DNA of 56,706 nucleotides, taken from positions 1 through 56,706 of the forward strand of contig NZ_LMEI01000008.1 of the NCBI RefSeq assembly GCF_001426585.1. The letters are read 5' to 3'. The position numbers were made by a program, and so were the translations under genes. Below, one piece after another: positions 1 through 8,584 of this stretch (the stretch's first letter is position 1; the number at the start of each line of letters is the position of its first letter). The notes beneath the pieces are model-generated. The model was given only the letters and a program-made list of their open reading frames with translations. It was not told the origin of the DNA and did not search any database. This DNA is from Streptomyces sp. Root431. GTDB taxonomy: Bacteria > Actinomycetota > Actinomycetes > Streptomycetales > Streptomycetaceae.

Positions 1-1513
1 GGCGGCGACGGAGCGGCGGCATCTCGCGTACTACCGCGAGCTGGCCCGTCGTACCGACCCCGAGCTCCGCGGCTCCGGACAGGTCGCCGCCATCGCCCGC
101 TTCGGGACCGAGTACGGCAACCTCCGCACCGCGCTGCGCCGGGCCGTCGCCGCCCGCGACGAGGACGAGGCGCTCGTCCTCGTCCACTCCCTGCTCTGGT
201 ACTGGCAGATGCGCGACCTCCGCACCGACGCCCTGCAGTGGGCCCGGGCCACCGCGTCCCTCGGACCCGACCCGTTCACGCCGCCCGCCGCCCCCGTCGT
301 CCCCCTGCACGAGCCGTGCACGGCCGCGCCGCCGCCGCTCTCCGAGGAGCAGCGCTGGGAGGCCCGGCGCGGGGTGCGGCTCGTCGAACTCCTCAACATG
401 GACCACGAGACCGGGCGCTGGACCAGCCCCGAGGGCGTCCGGCGGCTCCGCGAGATGACCGCCGTGTACGAGCCCGGCCTGCCGCAGACCTGCCGCCTGC
501 CCGGCTCCTTCGCCGTCTTCGCGGTCCTCATCATCGGAGAGGCCGGCCGGCTCCGGGAAATCCTCGACATGACCGTGGAGGCCTGCCGCCGGCACGGCTA
601 CGACTGGGAGCTCGCCAACGCCCTCCAGATGCGCGCGAACATGTTCGCCAACCGGGCCGATCTGGCCGACGAGGCGAGGGGCGACGCCGACGAGAGCCTG
701 GAGATCTTCGTCCGCCTCGGCGACGCCTGGGGCGCGGCGGAGGCGCTCTCCTCCCGCGCGGAGGCCCACGAGCGGCGGCTCGAATTCGAGGCGGCGGCCG
801 AGGACTTCGCCGCCGCCATCGGCTACGCGGAGCGGATCGGCGCCCAGTCGCAGATGGCGCTGCTGCGGGCCCGGTACGCGGGGACGCTCGTCGAGACCGG
901 GCGGCTCGACGAGGGGGAGGCGATCCTGCGCGAGATCGTGGCCGGCGGCCACGGCTGGGGGCACGAGCCCCTGCTCGGCGCCCGGATCTTCCTCGCCCTG
1001 GCGCTCGGCCGCAGCGGTCGCACCGCCGAGGCGCGCGAGCACCTGCTCGCGCTGCGGGCGGAGTTCGCGTCCGAGACCCTCTCCATCTTCGAGGGCTTCA
1101 CCCTCGGCAGCCTGGGCTGGCTGGACGCCGTGGACGAGCGGTACCGCTCCGCGTTCGCCCATGCCACGCAGGCGTACGAGCGCTCCCTCGACCCCCTGTC
1201 GATGATGGTCGCCCCGCAGATGCCGGGGGTGCACGCGGTCGTCGCGGCCTGGGCGCTCGCCGGTCTCGGCGGTCCCACCGCGCGGTACGGGGCGATGCTC
1301 CTCGGGGCCAGGGACGGCCTGCTCCCCGTCGGGCACCTGGCGCCGCCGCTGGAGCTGGAGAACCTGGCCACGGCCACGGAGCTGACCCGGTCCCACCTGG
1401 GCGAGGCCGAGTTCGCGGCGGCGCACGCCGAAGGCGACGGTCTCTCCTTGGAAGAGACCGCCGCCCTGCTCGGCCGCGCCGCCGACGCGATCAGTGAGCG
1501 CGCCGAGTCCTGA
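1..1513 (+). CDS. AfsR/SARP-type transcriptional regulator, C-terminal part (5' truncated by window edge)
   Basis: The reading frame is open from base 2 with no start codon, so the gene begins outside the window. The visible part is about 503 residues ending at a TGA at 1511-1513. It starts inside a stretch like the winged/TPR linker of BTAD-NB-ARC regulators (HLAYYRELAR, later FGTEYGNLRTALRRA) and continues into helical, Ala/Leu/Glu-rich TPR-like repeats. Proteins of this kind normally carry an N-terminal SARP DNA-binding domain and an NB-ARC ATPase, neither of which is visible here, so the assignment rests on the C-terminal pattern. It converges on the ABC permease gene, leaving only 15 bp between the stops. 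Confidence 0.75.
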   Translation, partial: AATERRHLAYYRELARRTDPELRGSGQVAAIARFGTEYGNLRTALRRAVAARDEDEALVLVHSLLWYWQMRDLRTDALQWARATASLGPDPFTPPAAPVVPLHEPCTAAPPPLSEEQRWEARRGVRLVELLNMDHETGRWTSPEGVRRLREMTAVYEPGLPQTCRLPGSFAVFAVLIIGEAGRLREILDMTVEACRRHGYDWELANALQMRANMFANRADLADEARGDADESLEIFVRLGDAWGAAEALSSRAEAHERRLEFEAAAEDFAAAIGYAERIGAQSQMALLRARYAGTLVETGRLDEGEAILREIVAGGHGWGHEPLLGARIFLALALGRSGRTAEAREHLLALRAEFASETLSIFEGFTLGSLGWLDAVDERYRSAFAHATQAYERSLDPLSMMVAPQMPGVHAVVAAWALAGLGGPTARYGAMLLGARDGLLPVGHLAPPLELENLATATELTRSHLGEAEFAAAHAEGDGLSLEETAALLGRAADAISERAES

Positions 1514-1528
1514 ACCCCGTGCCGTGCC

Positions 1529-2395
1529 TCAGGTCTTCTTGCGGAACTTGGTGACCGCGAGCGGCGCCGTGACGATCGTGATCACCAGCGCCCAGCCGAG
1601 GGTCATCCACACCGAGTGGGCGACCGGACCGCCGTTGATCAGGTTCCGGGCGGCGTCGGCGAGGTTCGACAGCGGGTTGTAGTCGGTGAAGGTCTCCAGC
1701 CAGCCCGGCATCGACGTCGTCGGGGCGAAGATCGAGGAGCCGAACTGGAGCGGCATCAGGACGAGCATCGCCATGCCCTGGACCGCCTGGGCCGTCTTGA
1801 GGGTGAGTCCGAGCAGAATGAAGATCCACATCAGCGAGGCTCCGAAGACCATCGACAGGCCGATGGCGGCGAAGAGGTGGAGGACCGAGGTGTGGATCTC
1901 CAGGCCGAGCAGGAAGCCCATGCCGAGCAGGATCGCGGTGGCGATCAGCATCCGGCCGACCTCGACGACGATCTTCGCGATCAGGACGGAGGACCGGGCG
2001 ATCGGCATCGTCCGGAACCGGTCCATGACCCCCTTCTTGAAGTCGTCGTTGATGCCCACCCCGACGGCCATGGCGATGTTCATGCCCATCATCGCCATCA
2101 GGCCGGGGGTCACGTAGTTGACGTAGACGTCGTTGTTGCCCTTGCCCGAGATGGCGCCGCCGAAGACGTACACGAACAGCAGGATGAAGATGATCGGCAT
2201 CAGGACGGCGTCGAACATCGACTCCGGGTCCTGCTTGATCTGGAGGGCGTTGCGGCGGGCCAGGGCACCGATGTGGCGCAGGTTGGCCCGCAGCCCGATC
2301 CGGCCCTCGGCGGACGGCGCGGGGCGCGCCGGAGCCGTCCTCGGGGTGTCGCCGGGGGACTTGGTGACAGGGGTCGTGGTCGTGGTCGTGCTCAT
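1529..2395 (-). CDS. ABC-2 type transporter permease (DrrB family)
   Basis: 288 aa. After a Thr/Pro-rich cytoplasmic N-terminus the protein has six hydrophobic segments typical of ABC-2 permeases, starting at about residue 60 (DAVLMPIIFILLFVYVFGG) and including an ExxxGI-like region after the central loop. It would form the membrane channel of a multidrug or lipid exporter of the daunorubicin-resistance (DrrAB) class. The ATG at 2393-2395 overlaps the TGA of the upstream ATPase gene (ATGA), so the two are translationally coupled; this is why I reject the longer in-frame extension into the ATPase gene. The substrate cannot be read from the sequence. Confidence 0.9.
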   Translation of the reverse strand: MSTTTTTTPVTKSPGDTPRTAPARPAPSAEGRIGLRANLRHIGALARRNALQIKQDPESMFDAVLMPIIFILLFVYVFGGAISGKGNNDVYVNYVTPGLMAMMGMNIAMAVGVGINDDFKKGVMDRFRTMPIARSSVLIAKIVVEVGRMLIATAILLGMGFLLGLEIHTSVLHLFAAIGLSMVFGASLMWIFILLGLTLKTAQAVQGMAMLVLMPLQFGSSIFAPTTSMPGWLETFTDYNPLSNLADAARNLINGGPVAHSVWMTLGWALVITIVTAPLAVTKFRKKT

Positions 2396-3384
2396 GCGGC
2401 GACCTCCTCGCTGATCGCGTCGGACACGTCGGTCTTCTGGCCGGTGATCGCGAGGAACACCTCGTCCAGGCTGGGCAGGTGGGTCCCGATGTGGGCGATG
2501 CCGAACCCGCGAGCGCCGAGCAGCGCCACCACGGCGGTCAGCTGCTGGTCGGTGAGGATCGGCACGTACAGCGCGCCCTCGTCGGGCACGACGGTCGAGC
2601 CGGCGACGCCGTCGAGACCGGTCTCGCGGAGCGCGGCGGCCATCGCGGACAGCTGGTCCGGGTCGACCGGGCGGATCTTCAGGGTCCGGCCGCCGACCTT
2701 CGCCTTCAGCTCGTCGACCCCGCCCTTGGCGATGACCTTGCCCTTGTCGACGACGGTCAGCTCGCTCGCGAGCTGCTCCGCCTCCTCCATGTACTGGGTG
2801 GTCAGCAGGACGGTGACGCCCTCGGAGACCATCCGCTGCACCTCGTCCCACACCTCGTTGCGGGTGCGCGGGTCGAGACCGGTCGTCGGCTCGTCCAGGT
2901 AGAGGACGGAGGGCTGCCCGATCATCGAGGCGGCGAGGTCGAGCCGGCGGCGCATGCCGCCGGAGTAGGTCATCGCGGGCCGCTTGGCGGCGTCGGTCAG
3001 GGAGAAGCGCTCCAGCATGTCGTCGGACCGGCGGCGGGCGTCCTGCCGGGACAGGTCGAGCAGCCGCCCGATCATGTAGAGGTTCTCCCAGCCGGAGAGC
3101 TTCTCGTCGACCGAGGCGTACTGGCCGGTGAGCCCTATGGTGCGGCGGAGCTGGCGGGGGTGCTTCACCACGTCGTAGCCGGCGACGGTGGCGGTCCCGG
3201 CGTCCGGGACGAGGAGGGTGGACAGGCAGCGGACGAGGGTGGTCTTCCCGGCGCCGTTCGGCCCGAGGACCCCGAGGACGGTGCCCTCCCGGACGTCCAG
3301 GTCGACCCCGTCGAGGGCCTTCGTCGCGCCGAAGTGCTTCACGAGGCCCCGGACCTCGATGGCGTTGGTGTGTGATCGCGTCAT
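2392..3384 (-). CDS. ABC transporter ATP-binding protein (DrrA family)
   Basis: 330 aa ATPase. Walker A GPNGAGKT at about 41-48, signature YSGGMRRRLDLA from about 140 and Walker B VLYLDEP at about 160-166 are all present. The C-terminal region beyond residue 230 is the extension found in DrrA-type exporters. The ATG at 3384 is preferred; a TTG at 3414 in the same frame is possible but its purine-rich stretch lies too close. It is coupled to the permease by an ATGA overlap. It follows panB on the same strand but is separated from it by a strong inverted repeat, so it probably has its own transcript. Confidence 0.93.
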   Translation of the reverse strand: MTRSHTNAIEVRGLVKHFGATKALDGVDLDVREGTVLGVLGPNGAGKTTLVRCLSTLLVPDAGTATVAGYDVVKHPRQLRRTIGLTGQYASVDEKLSGWENLYMIGRLLDLSRQDARRRSDDMLERFSLTDAAKRPAMTYSGGMRRRLDLAASMIGQPSVLYLDEPTTGLDPRTRNEVWDEVQRMVSEGVTVLLTTQYMEEAEQLASELTVVDKGKVIAKGGVDELKAKVGGRTLKIRPVDPDQLSAMAAALRETGLDGVAGSTVVPDEGALYVPILTDQQLTAVVALLGARGFGIAHIGTHLPSLDEVFLAITGQKTDVSDAISEEVAA

Positions 3385-3429
3385 GGCAGCCACTACACCA
3401 GCCGCCACCGACAATCCCCCGACAGACGA

Positions 3430-3468
3430 CCGACAGCCCGCCGATGGGGGATGTCGGCGGGCTGTCGG
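3430..3468 (-). terminator. Hairpin between panB and the DrrAB-type operon
   Basis: A perfect 15-bp inverted repeat (3430-3444 and 3454-3468, arm CCGACAGCCCGCCGA) with a 9-nt loop lies 70 bp past the panB stop and 46 bp before the ATPase ATG. There is no T-run, as is common in Streptomyces. A terminator for panB is the simplest reading; a repressor operator for the exporter is the alternative. Confidence 0.6.
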
Positions 3469-3540
3469 AGGTGCCGCAGTGGCTCCGGGGATCTCTCCGT
3501 GGAACGAGGACGGGTCCGGCCGATCAGGGCCGGACGGGTC

Positions 3541-4404
3541 CTAGTGGAAGGTGTGCTCCTCGGCGGGGAAGGCCCCGCCGGAGACGTCCTCCGCGAAGGC
3601 ACGCGCGGCGTCGCCGAGCGTCTCGCGGAGGTTGGCGTACTGCTTGGTGAAGCGCGGGACCTTGCCGCCGGTCAGACCGGCCATGTCGGTCCAGACGAGG
3701 ACCTGCGCGTCGGTGCCGGCGCCCGCGCCGATGCCGATGGTCGGGATGTGTAGCGAGCGGGTGACCTCGGCGGCCAGTTCGGCCGGTACGAGTTCGAGGA
3801 CGATCGCGAAGGCGCCCGCGTCCTGCGCCGCCTTGGCGTCGCTGAGCAGCCGGTGGGCGGCCTCGTCGGACCGGCCCTGCACCCGGTAGCCCATCGTGTT
3901 GACGGACTGCGGCGTGAGGCCGAGGTGGGACATGACGGGGATGCCGGCCTGGACGAGCAGCTCGGTCTGGGCCAGGGAGCGCTCGCCGCCCTCCAGCTTG
4001 ACCGCCTGCACCCCGGCGTCCTTGATCAGCCGGGTGGCGTTGCGCAGGGCCTGGACGGGCCCCTCCTGGTACGAGCCGAAGGGGAGGTCGCCGACGACGA
4101 GGGCGCGCTTCGTGCCCCGGACGACGGCGGCGGAGAGGAAGGTCATCTCGTCCATCGTGACCGGCACGGTGGTCTCGTAGCCGAGGTGACAGTTGCCCAT
4201 CGAGTCGCCGACGAGGATCACGGGGATGCCGGCCTCGTCGAAGACGGAGGCGGTCATCGCGTCGTAGGCGGTGAGCATGGGCCACTTCTCGCCGCGCGTC
4301 TTGGCGGCGGCGATGTCGTGGACGGTGATGCGGCGCGTGCCCTTGCCGCCGTACAGCGCCTTGCTGCTGTCGGCGGGTGATTTCTGGGCAGCCTGAAGCG
4401 TCAT
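3541..4404 (-). CDS. panB: 3-methyl-2-oxobutanoate hydroxymethyltransferase (ketopantoate hydroxymethyltransferase)
   Basis: 287 aa. It transfers a hydroxymethyl group from 5,10-methylene-tetrahydrofolate to alpha-ketoisovalerate, the first committed step of pantothenate/coenzyme A synthesis in the cytosol. Family motifs are present: the metal-binding VGDSMGN segment, VTMDEMTFLSAAV, GDLPFGSYQ, VKLEGG, MSHLGLTPQS and the IGIGAG segment. The start at 4404 has a good ribosome binding site (AAGGAG, nine bases upstream); an ATG at 4425 is a less likely alternative. Length is normal for the family. The gene stands alone, followed by a hairpin. Confidence 0.97.
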   Translation of the reverse strand: MTLQAAQKSPADSSKALYGGKGTRRITVHDIAAAKTRGEKWPMLTAYDAMTASVFDEAGIPVILVGDSMGNCHLGYETTVPVTMDEMTFLSAAVVRGTKRALVVGDLPFGSYQEGPVQALRNATRLIKDAGVQAVKLEGGERSLAQTELLVQAGIPVMSHLGLTPQSVNTMGYRVQGRSDEAAHRLLSDAKAAQDAGAFAIVLELVPAELAAEVTRSLHIPTIGIGAGAGTDAQVLVWTDMAGLTGGKVPRFTKQYANLRETLGDAARAFAEDVSGGAFPAEEHTFH

Positions 4405-4581
4405 GGGAAACGGCTCCTTCGTCATCTCGAGGCGCCCTGACGGCGTCCCCGGACCACATCCATGGTGGCACTTCGCCGGGCGGGCGGGGAAGTGGGCCGG
4501 AGTGGCGCTGTTCACACCGGCCTGTTCACGTCGGCGCAACGTCCCGCAACGTCCCGCGGCCCGTAAAGCCTCCGTCAGGTT

Positions 4582-4610
4582 TTTCGATACGAGACGGTCT
4601 CGTATCGAAA
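4582..4610. promoter_or_regulatory. 29-bp palindromic TetR-type operator upstream of the MFS exporter
   Basis: Perfect 14-bp arms (TTTCGATACGAGAC and its complement) around a single central G, ending 19 bp before the exporter ATG at 4630. The CGAGAC/GTCTCG core resembles operators of TetR proteins that sit beside MFS exporters. The likely ligand-responsive repressor is the TetR protein encoded at 6379-7287. Confidence 0.75.
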
Positions 4611-4629
4611 TGGAGCTAGGGTGGTCGGC

Positions 4630-6333
4630 ATGTCGCAGCCGTCCCCTGCTCCTGTCCTCAGCCCTGCCCCGCGCCGCATCCCCGAGGCCGTCCACCGACG
4701 CCGCTGGGCCGTCCTCGGCGTCCTCATGCTCAGCCTGCTGATCGTCGTCCTCGACAACTCGATCCTGAACGTCGCGGTCAAGACGATCGCCGCCCCCGCG
4801 CCCACCGGCATCGGCGCCACCCAGAGCGAGCTGGAGTGGTCGATCAACTCCTACACGCTCGTCTTCGCCGGTCTCCTCTTCACCTCCGGCCTGCTCGGCG
4901 ACCGCCTCGGCCGCAAGAAGGTGCTGCTCTTCGGCATCACCGTCTTCGGCATCGGCTCCGCCCTCGCCGCCTTCTCCGGCTCCCCGGGCGAGCTCATCGC
5001 CTACCGGGCCGTCATGGGCCTCGGCGCCGCGTTCGTCATGCCCGCGACCCTCGCCGTCCTCATGAACGTCTTCGAGCGGGACGAGCAGCCCAAGGCCATC
5101 GGCATCTGGGCCGGCAGCGTCGGCCTCGCCATCGCGATCGGACCGATCACCGGCGGCATCCTGCTCGAACACTTCTGGTGGGGATCGATCTTCCTCGTCA
5201 ACGTCCCCGTCGTGCTCCTCGCCCTCGGCCTCATGATCTGGCTGGTTCCCGACTCCCGGGACCCCAAGCCGGGCCGGATCGACATCCCCGGCGTGCTGCT
5301 CTCCGTCCTCGGACTCGTCCTCCTCGTGTACGGGATCATCCGCGGCGGCGAGCTGGCGAGCTTCACCGACGTCACCGTCCTCGCCCCGGTCCTCGGCGGC
5401 CTCGCGGTCCTCGCCGTCTTCGTCCTGCACGAGCGGCGCAGCGACCACCCGGCCATCGACATGGCGTACTTTAAGAAGCCCGCGTTCTCGGCGGCCGTCG
5501 CCGCGATCGCGCTCGTCTTCTTCGCCCTCATGGGCGTGACCTTCTTCTCCGCCTTCTACCTCCAGAGCGTGCGCGGCTACAGCGCGCTCCAGTCCGGGCT
5601 CCTCATCCTGCCGCTCGCCGTCGCCCAGATGGTGTTCGCGCCCCGGGCGCGGCTCGTCGTCGACCGCTTCGGCGCGAAGGCCGTCTGTACCGCCGGCATG
5701 CTGCTCGTCGCCGCGGGCCTCGCCGCCTTCGCCTTCTTCGACGCCTCGACGCCGATCTGGGCGATGGAGGTCGTCTTCTTCCTCCAGGGCGCCGGAATGG
5801 CGCACATCATGCCGCCGGTCACCGTCGCGATCATGCAGGCGCTGCCCCGCGAGAAGGCGGGCTCCGGCTCGGCGGTCAACAACACCTTCCGCCAGGTCGG
5901 CGGCGCGATGGGCGTGGCCGTCCTCGGCTCGGTGCTCTCCTCCACGTACCGCGGGGAGATCGAGGGGCACCTCGGCGGCGTCCCGGCGGCCCTGCGCGAC
6001 ACGGCGGGCGAGTCCATCGAGGCGACGCTCGCGGTCGCCGAGAAGCTCGGCCCGGCCGGCCGGAACCTCGTGGCCCCGGCGTACGACGCCTTCCTCGACG
6101 CCATGCACGTCACGGCGATCGCCTCGGCCGTGATCGCCCTGATCGGCGCGGCGGTGGTGGCCGCGTTCCTTCCGGGCCGTACGCCGATGGGCGCGGCGCC
6201 GACGCCGGGAGCCGCGCCGGACGCCACCGCCCCGGAAGCCACGGCTCCGGGCGCCGGCGCCCCGGACGGCGCCGCCCGGCGGGCCTCCGTGCCCGCGCCC
6301 GGCGCCGAGGCGGGAGAATCGGCGCGTCGATAG
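4630..6333 (+). CDS. MFS drug exporter, EmrB/QacA (DHA2) family
   Basis: 567 aa. This is a proton-driven multidrug exporter of the inner membrane. Visible landmarks are the first transmembrane segment with [14 protein letters not shown] (residues about 42-55), motif A GDRLGRKK after segment 2, and the [25 protein letters not shown] stretch characteristic of DHA2 proteins. The hydrophobic pattern suits 14 segments. The C-terminal 50 or so residues are an Ala/Pro/Gly-rich tail, probably disordered. An ATG at 4630 preceded by AGGG is chosen over a GTG at 4621. A large palindromic operator lies directly upstream and a TetR gene directly downstream. Confidence 0.93.
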   Translation: MSQPSPAPVLSPAPRRIPEAVHRRRWAVLGVLMLSLLIVVLDNSILNVAVKTIAAPAPTGIGATQSELEWSINSYTLVFAGLLFTSGLLGDRLGRKKVLLFGITVFGIGSALAAFSGSPGELIAYRAVMGLGAAFVMPATLAVLMNVFERDEQPKAIGIWAGSVGLAIAIGPITGGILLEHFWWGSIFLVNVPVVLLALGLMIWLVPDSRDPKPGRIDIPGVLLSVLGLVLLVYGIIRGGELASFTDVTVLAPVLGGLAVLAVFVLHERRSDHPAIDMAYFKKPAFSAAVAAIALVFFALMGVTFFSAFYLQSVRGYSALQSGLLILPLAVAQMVFAPRARLVVDRFGAKAVCTAGMLLVAAGLAAFAFFDASTPIWAMEVVFFLQGAGMAHIMPPVTVAIMQALPREKAGSGSAVNNTFRQVGGAMGVAVLGSVLSSTYRGEIEGHLGGVPAALRDTAGESIEATLAVAEKLGPAGRNLVAPAYDAFLDAMHVTAIASAVIALIGAAVVAAFLPGRTPMGAAPTPGAAPDATAPEATAPGAGAPDGAARRASVPAPGAEAGESARR

Positions 6334-6378
6334 GTCGACAGGCCGACGGCCGGCCACCGGAGGAGAGGCGGAGCGCTC

Positions 6379-7287
6379 GTGTCGCTGCACGACGGCGGGA
6401 TCCCGGAACCCCACGACGACGGGCCACGGCCCGTGGGCCGCGGGGGCCCGGGCCCCGGGAGCGAGGCGGCACAGGGCGGCGCCGAGCCGAGTCCCGAGAC
6501 CGAGGCGGCCCAGCGCGGCCTCGCGAAGGGACCCGAGTCCGGGGCAACGCCGGATACGGCCGGGGCCGCGCCCGATGCGGCCGGTCCCACGCCAGTCCCG
6601 GCCAGTCCCGCGCCAGACGCGGTCGGCCCCGTACCCGCCCCGGCCGGTCCCGCCCCCGTACCCGACCCGACCGCCCCCAACCCGACCGCCCCCGTCCCCG
6701 CCCCCGCCCGCCGGGGTCGGCCGCGGAGTGAGGCGGCCGAGCAGGCGATCTTCGATGCGGCGATCGAGCTCTTGGAGGCCGGTACGCCGCTCGCCGAGCT
6801 GTCCATCGAGAAGCTCGCCCGGACCGCCGGCGTCGGCAAGGCCACGATCTACCGGCGCTGGCCCGGCAAGGAAGAGCTCTTCGTCGACCTGCTCCGCTCC
6901 GTGGAGCTCCCGGACCCGGTGCTGCCCGGCACCTCGGTCCGGGACGACCTCGTCACGCTCCTGGAGTCGATCCGGCAGCGGGGCCTCGCCAAGCGGACCT
7001 CCGCCCTCCTCCACAACGTGTTCTCGCAGATGCAGCTCTATCCGAAGCTGTGGGACACGTACCACCACACCGTGATCGAGCCGCGCCGCCGCCTCGGCCT
7101 GGACGCGGTGCGGCGCGGGATGGAGCGCGGAGAGATCCGCGACGACCTCGACGTCGAGCTCGTCAACGACCTCTTCACGGGCCCCCTGCTCCTCCGTACG
7201 GTCATCCGTCCCGGCAGCACCCTGCAGCCCGGCCTCGCCGAGCGGATCGTCGACACCGTCCTGGAGGGCCTGCGCCCCCGCACCTGA
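6379..7287 (+). CDS. TetR/AcrR family regulator with long proline/alanine-rich N-terminal extension
   Basis: 302 aa starting at a GTG with GGAG six bases upstream. The TetR DNA-binding domain does not begin until about residue 112 (RRGRPRSEAAEQAIFDAAIEL, helix-turn-helix to about 165 with VGKATIYRRWPGKEELF); most TetR proteins are about 190-220 aa. The first 110 residues are low complexity, rich in Pro, Ala and Gly with PAP/PVPA repeats. No better start lies close to the domain, so the extension is either real or results from repeat growth. It is 45 bp downstream of the MFS exporter and is its probable repressor, acting at the palindrome at 4582-4610. Confidence 0.9.
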   Translation: MSLHDGGIPEPHDDGPRPVGRGGPGPGSEAAQGGAEPSPETEAAQRGLAKGPESGATPDTAGAAPDAAGPTPVPASPAPDAVGPVPAPAGPAPVPDPTAPNPTAPVPAPARRGRPRSEAAEQAIFDAAIELLEAGTPLAELSIEKLARTAGVGKATIYRRWPGKEELFVDLLRSVELPDPVLPGTSVRDDLVTLLESIRQRGLAKRTSALLHNVFSQMQLYPKLWDTYHHTVIEPRRRLGLDAVRRGMERGEIRDDLDVELVNDLFTGPLLLRTVIRPGSTLQPGLAERIVDTVLEGLRPRT

Positions 7288-7449
7288 ACCGTACGAATGT
7301 GCGCGTTCTGTCACAGGGGCGCCGACCGCGCCACCTGCAGGAACCCGCCACGCGCCAGTGTCGTCCCTGGGGGAGTACGACGGACCCGGGATCGCCTAGT
7401 GTCGGCACCGGGTCACGCAAGACGGCAAGGCAGCAGTGAGGACAGTGCG

Positions 7450-8478
7450 ATGGCGCGGGTGGACATGACGGAGACCGAGTACGGCGGAGAGGGAAATGGG
7501 CGCCCTGGTTCCGGATCCCGGTTCCGGACCGCCCTCGACAACCTCCGGCGCGACCGCGGGATCTGGCGCCGGGGCGTCCTGATCGCCGCCGCGGCGGTGG
7601 CCCTGACCCTCCTCATGGTGTTCCACGCCGAGATCCCCAACACGATCGGCAACCTGGGCAGCCTGACCGAGACCTTCCTGCCGTGGCTGGGCCTCTTCGT
7701 CCCCCTGCTCCTCGTCCTCGCCCTCGTACGCCGCTCGGCCACGGCCCTGATCGCCCTGCTGATCCCGGCCGTGGTCTGGCTCAACCTCTTCGGCGGCCTC
7801 GTCGCCGACAAGTCCTCCGCCGGCGGCGACCTGACCGTCGCGACCCACAACGTGAACGCCGACAACCCCGACCCCGAGGGCACCGCCCGAGGGCTCGCCG
7901 CGTCCGGCGCCGACGTGCTGGCCCTGGAGGAGCTCAAGGGCGACATGGTCCCGACGTACGAGCGGGGCCTCGCGGAGACGTACCCGTACCACTCCGTCCA
8001 GGGCACGGTCGGCCTCTGGAGCAAGCTGCCCCTGCGCGCCGCGCAGCCCGTCGACATCCAGATGGGCTGGACCCGCGCCATGCGCGCCACCGTGGTGACC
8101 CCCCAGGGCGAGGTCGCGGTGTACGTCGCCCACCTGCCGTCCGTCCGGGTCAAGCTGAACGCCGGCTTCACCGCCAATCAGCGCGACAACAGCGCCAACG
8201 CCCTCGGCGAGGCGATCTCCCGCGACCGGCACGAGCGGATCGTTCTCCTCGGCGACCTCAACGGCACCATGAACGACCGCTCCCTCAACGCCGTCACCTC
8301 CCAGCTCCGCTCCACCCAGGGCGCCGCCGGCGACGGCTTCGGCTTCAGCTGGCCGGCCTCGTTCCCGATGGCCCGGATCGACCAGATCATGGTGAAGGGC
8401 GTGGAACCCATGTCGTCCTGGGCCCTGCCGCAGACGGAGAGCGACCACCTCCCGATCGCCGCCCGCGTGAAGCTCTGA
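7450..8478 (+). CDS. Membrane-anchored endonuclease/exonuclease/phosphatase (EEP) family hydrolase
   Basis: 342 aa. A cytoplasmic N-terminus is followed by three hydrophobic segments (about residues 36-60, 68-90 and 92-112), then an EEP domain that would face outward. Catalytic signatures are ATHNVNADN (Asn), ALEELKGD (metal-binding Glu), LGDLNGT (Asp/Asn) and ESDHLPI (Asp-His pair). Family members cleave phosphodiester bonds in nucleic acids, phospholipids or inositol phosphates; the substrate here is unknown. The ATG at 7450 is chosen because the membrane protein core begins soon after and a GTGAGGA site lies upstream; an earlier in-frame ATG at 7297 gives an unlikely Cys-rich leader. Confidence 0.88.
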   Translation: MARVDMTETEYGGEGNGRPGSGSRFRTALDNLRRDRGIWRRGVLIAAAAVALTLLMVFHAEIPNTIGNLGSLTETFLPWLGLFVPLLLVLALVRRSATALIALLIPAVVWLNLFGGLVADKSSAGGDLTVATHNVNADNPDPEGTARGLAASGADVLALEELKGDMVPTYERGLAETYPYHSVQGTVGLWSKLPLRAAQPVDIQMGWTRAMRATVVTPQGEVAVYVAHLPSVRVKLNAGFTANQRDNSANALGEAISRDRHERIVLLGDLNGTMNDRSLNAVTSQLRSTQGAAGDGFGFSWPASFPMARIDQIMVKGVEPMSSWALPQTESDHLPIAARVKL

Positions 8479-8544
8479 CAGGAAACCTCCCCTTCATCCC
8501 CCGGAAGCCGTGGGGAAGAATCCACCTGAGAGTCTTTGTTCCGA

Positions 8545-8560
8545 CGAAGAACTATCTTCG
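8545..8560. promoter_or_regulatory. Short inverted repeat upstream of second MFS gene
   Basis: CGAAG (8545-8549) and CTTCG (8556-8560) flank AACTAT, 25 bp before the MFS ATG, in a locally AT-rich stretch. TATCTT at 8553-8558 could be a -10 element. This may be an operator, but the arms are short. Confidence 0.25.
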
Positions 8561-8584
8561 GGACAATCCGGAAAGGCTCTCCCC

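Noticed and set aside
3385..3414. TTG start for the DrrA-like ATPase
   Set aside because: The purine-rich stretch is adjacent to the TTG, and the ABC domain begins right after the ATG at 3384.
4405..7314. An N-terminal extension of panB across the MFS exporter and TetR genes
   Set aside because: PanB is complete from 4404 with a good ribosome binding site; the extension is antisense to two clear genes.
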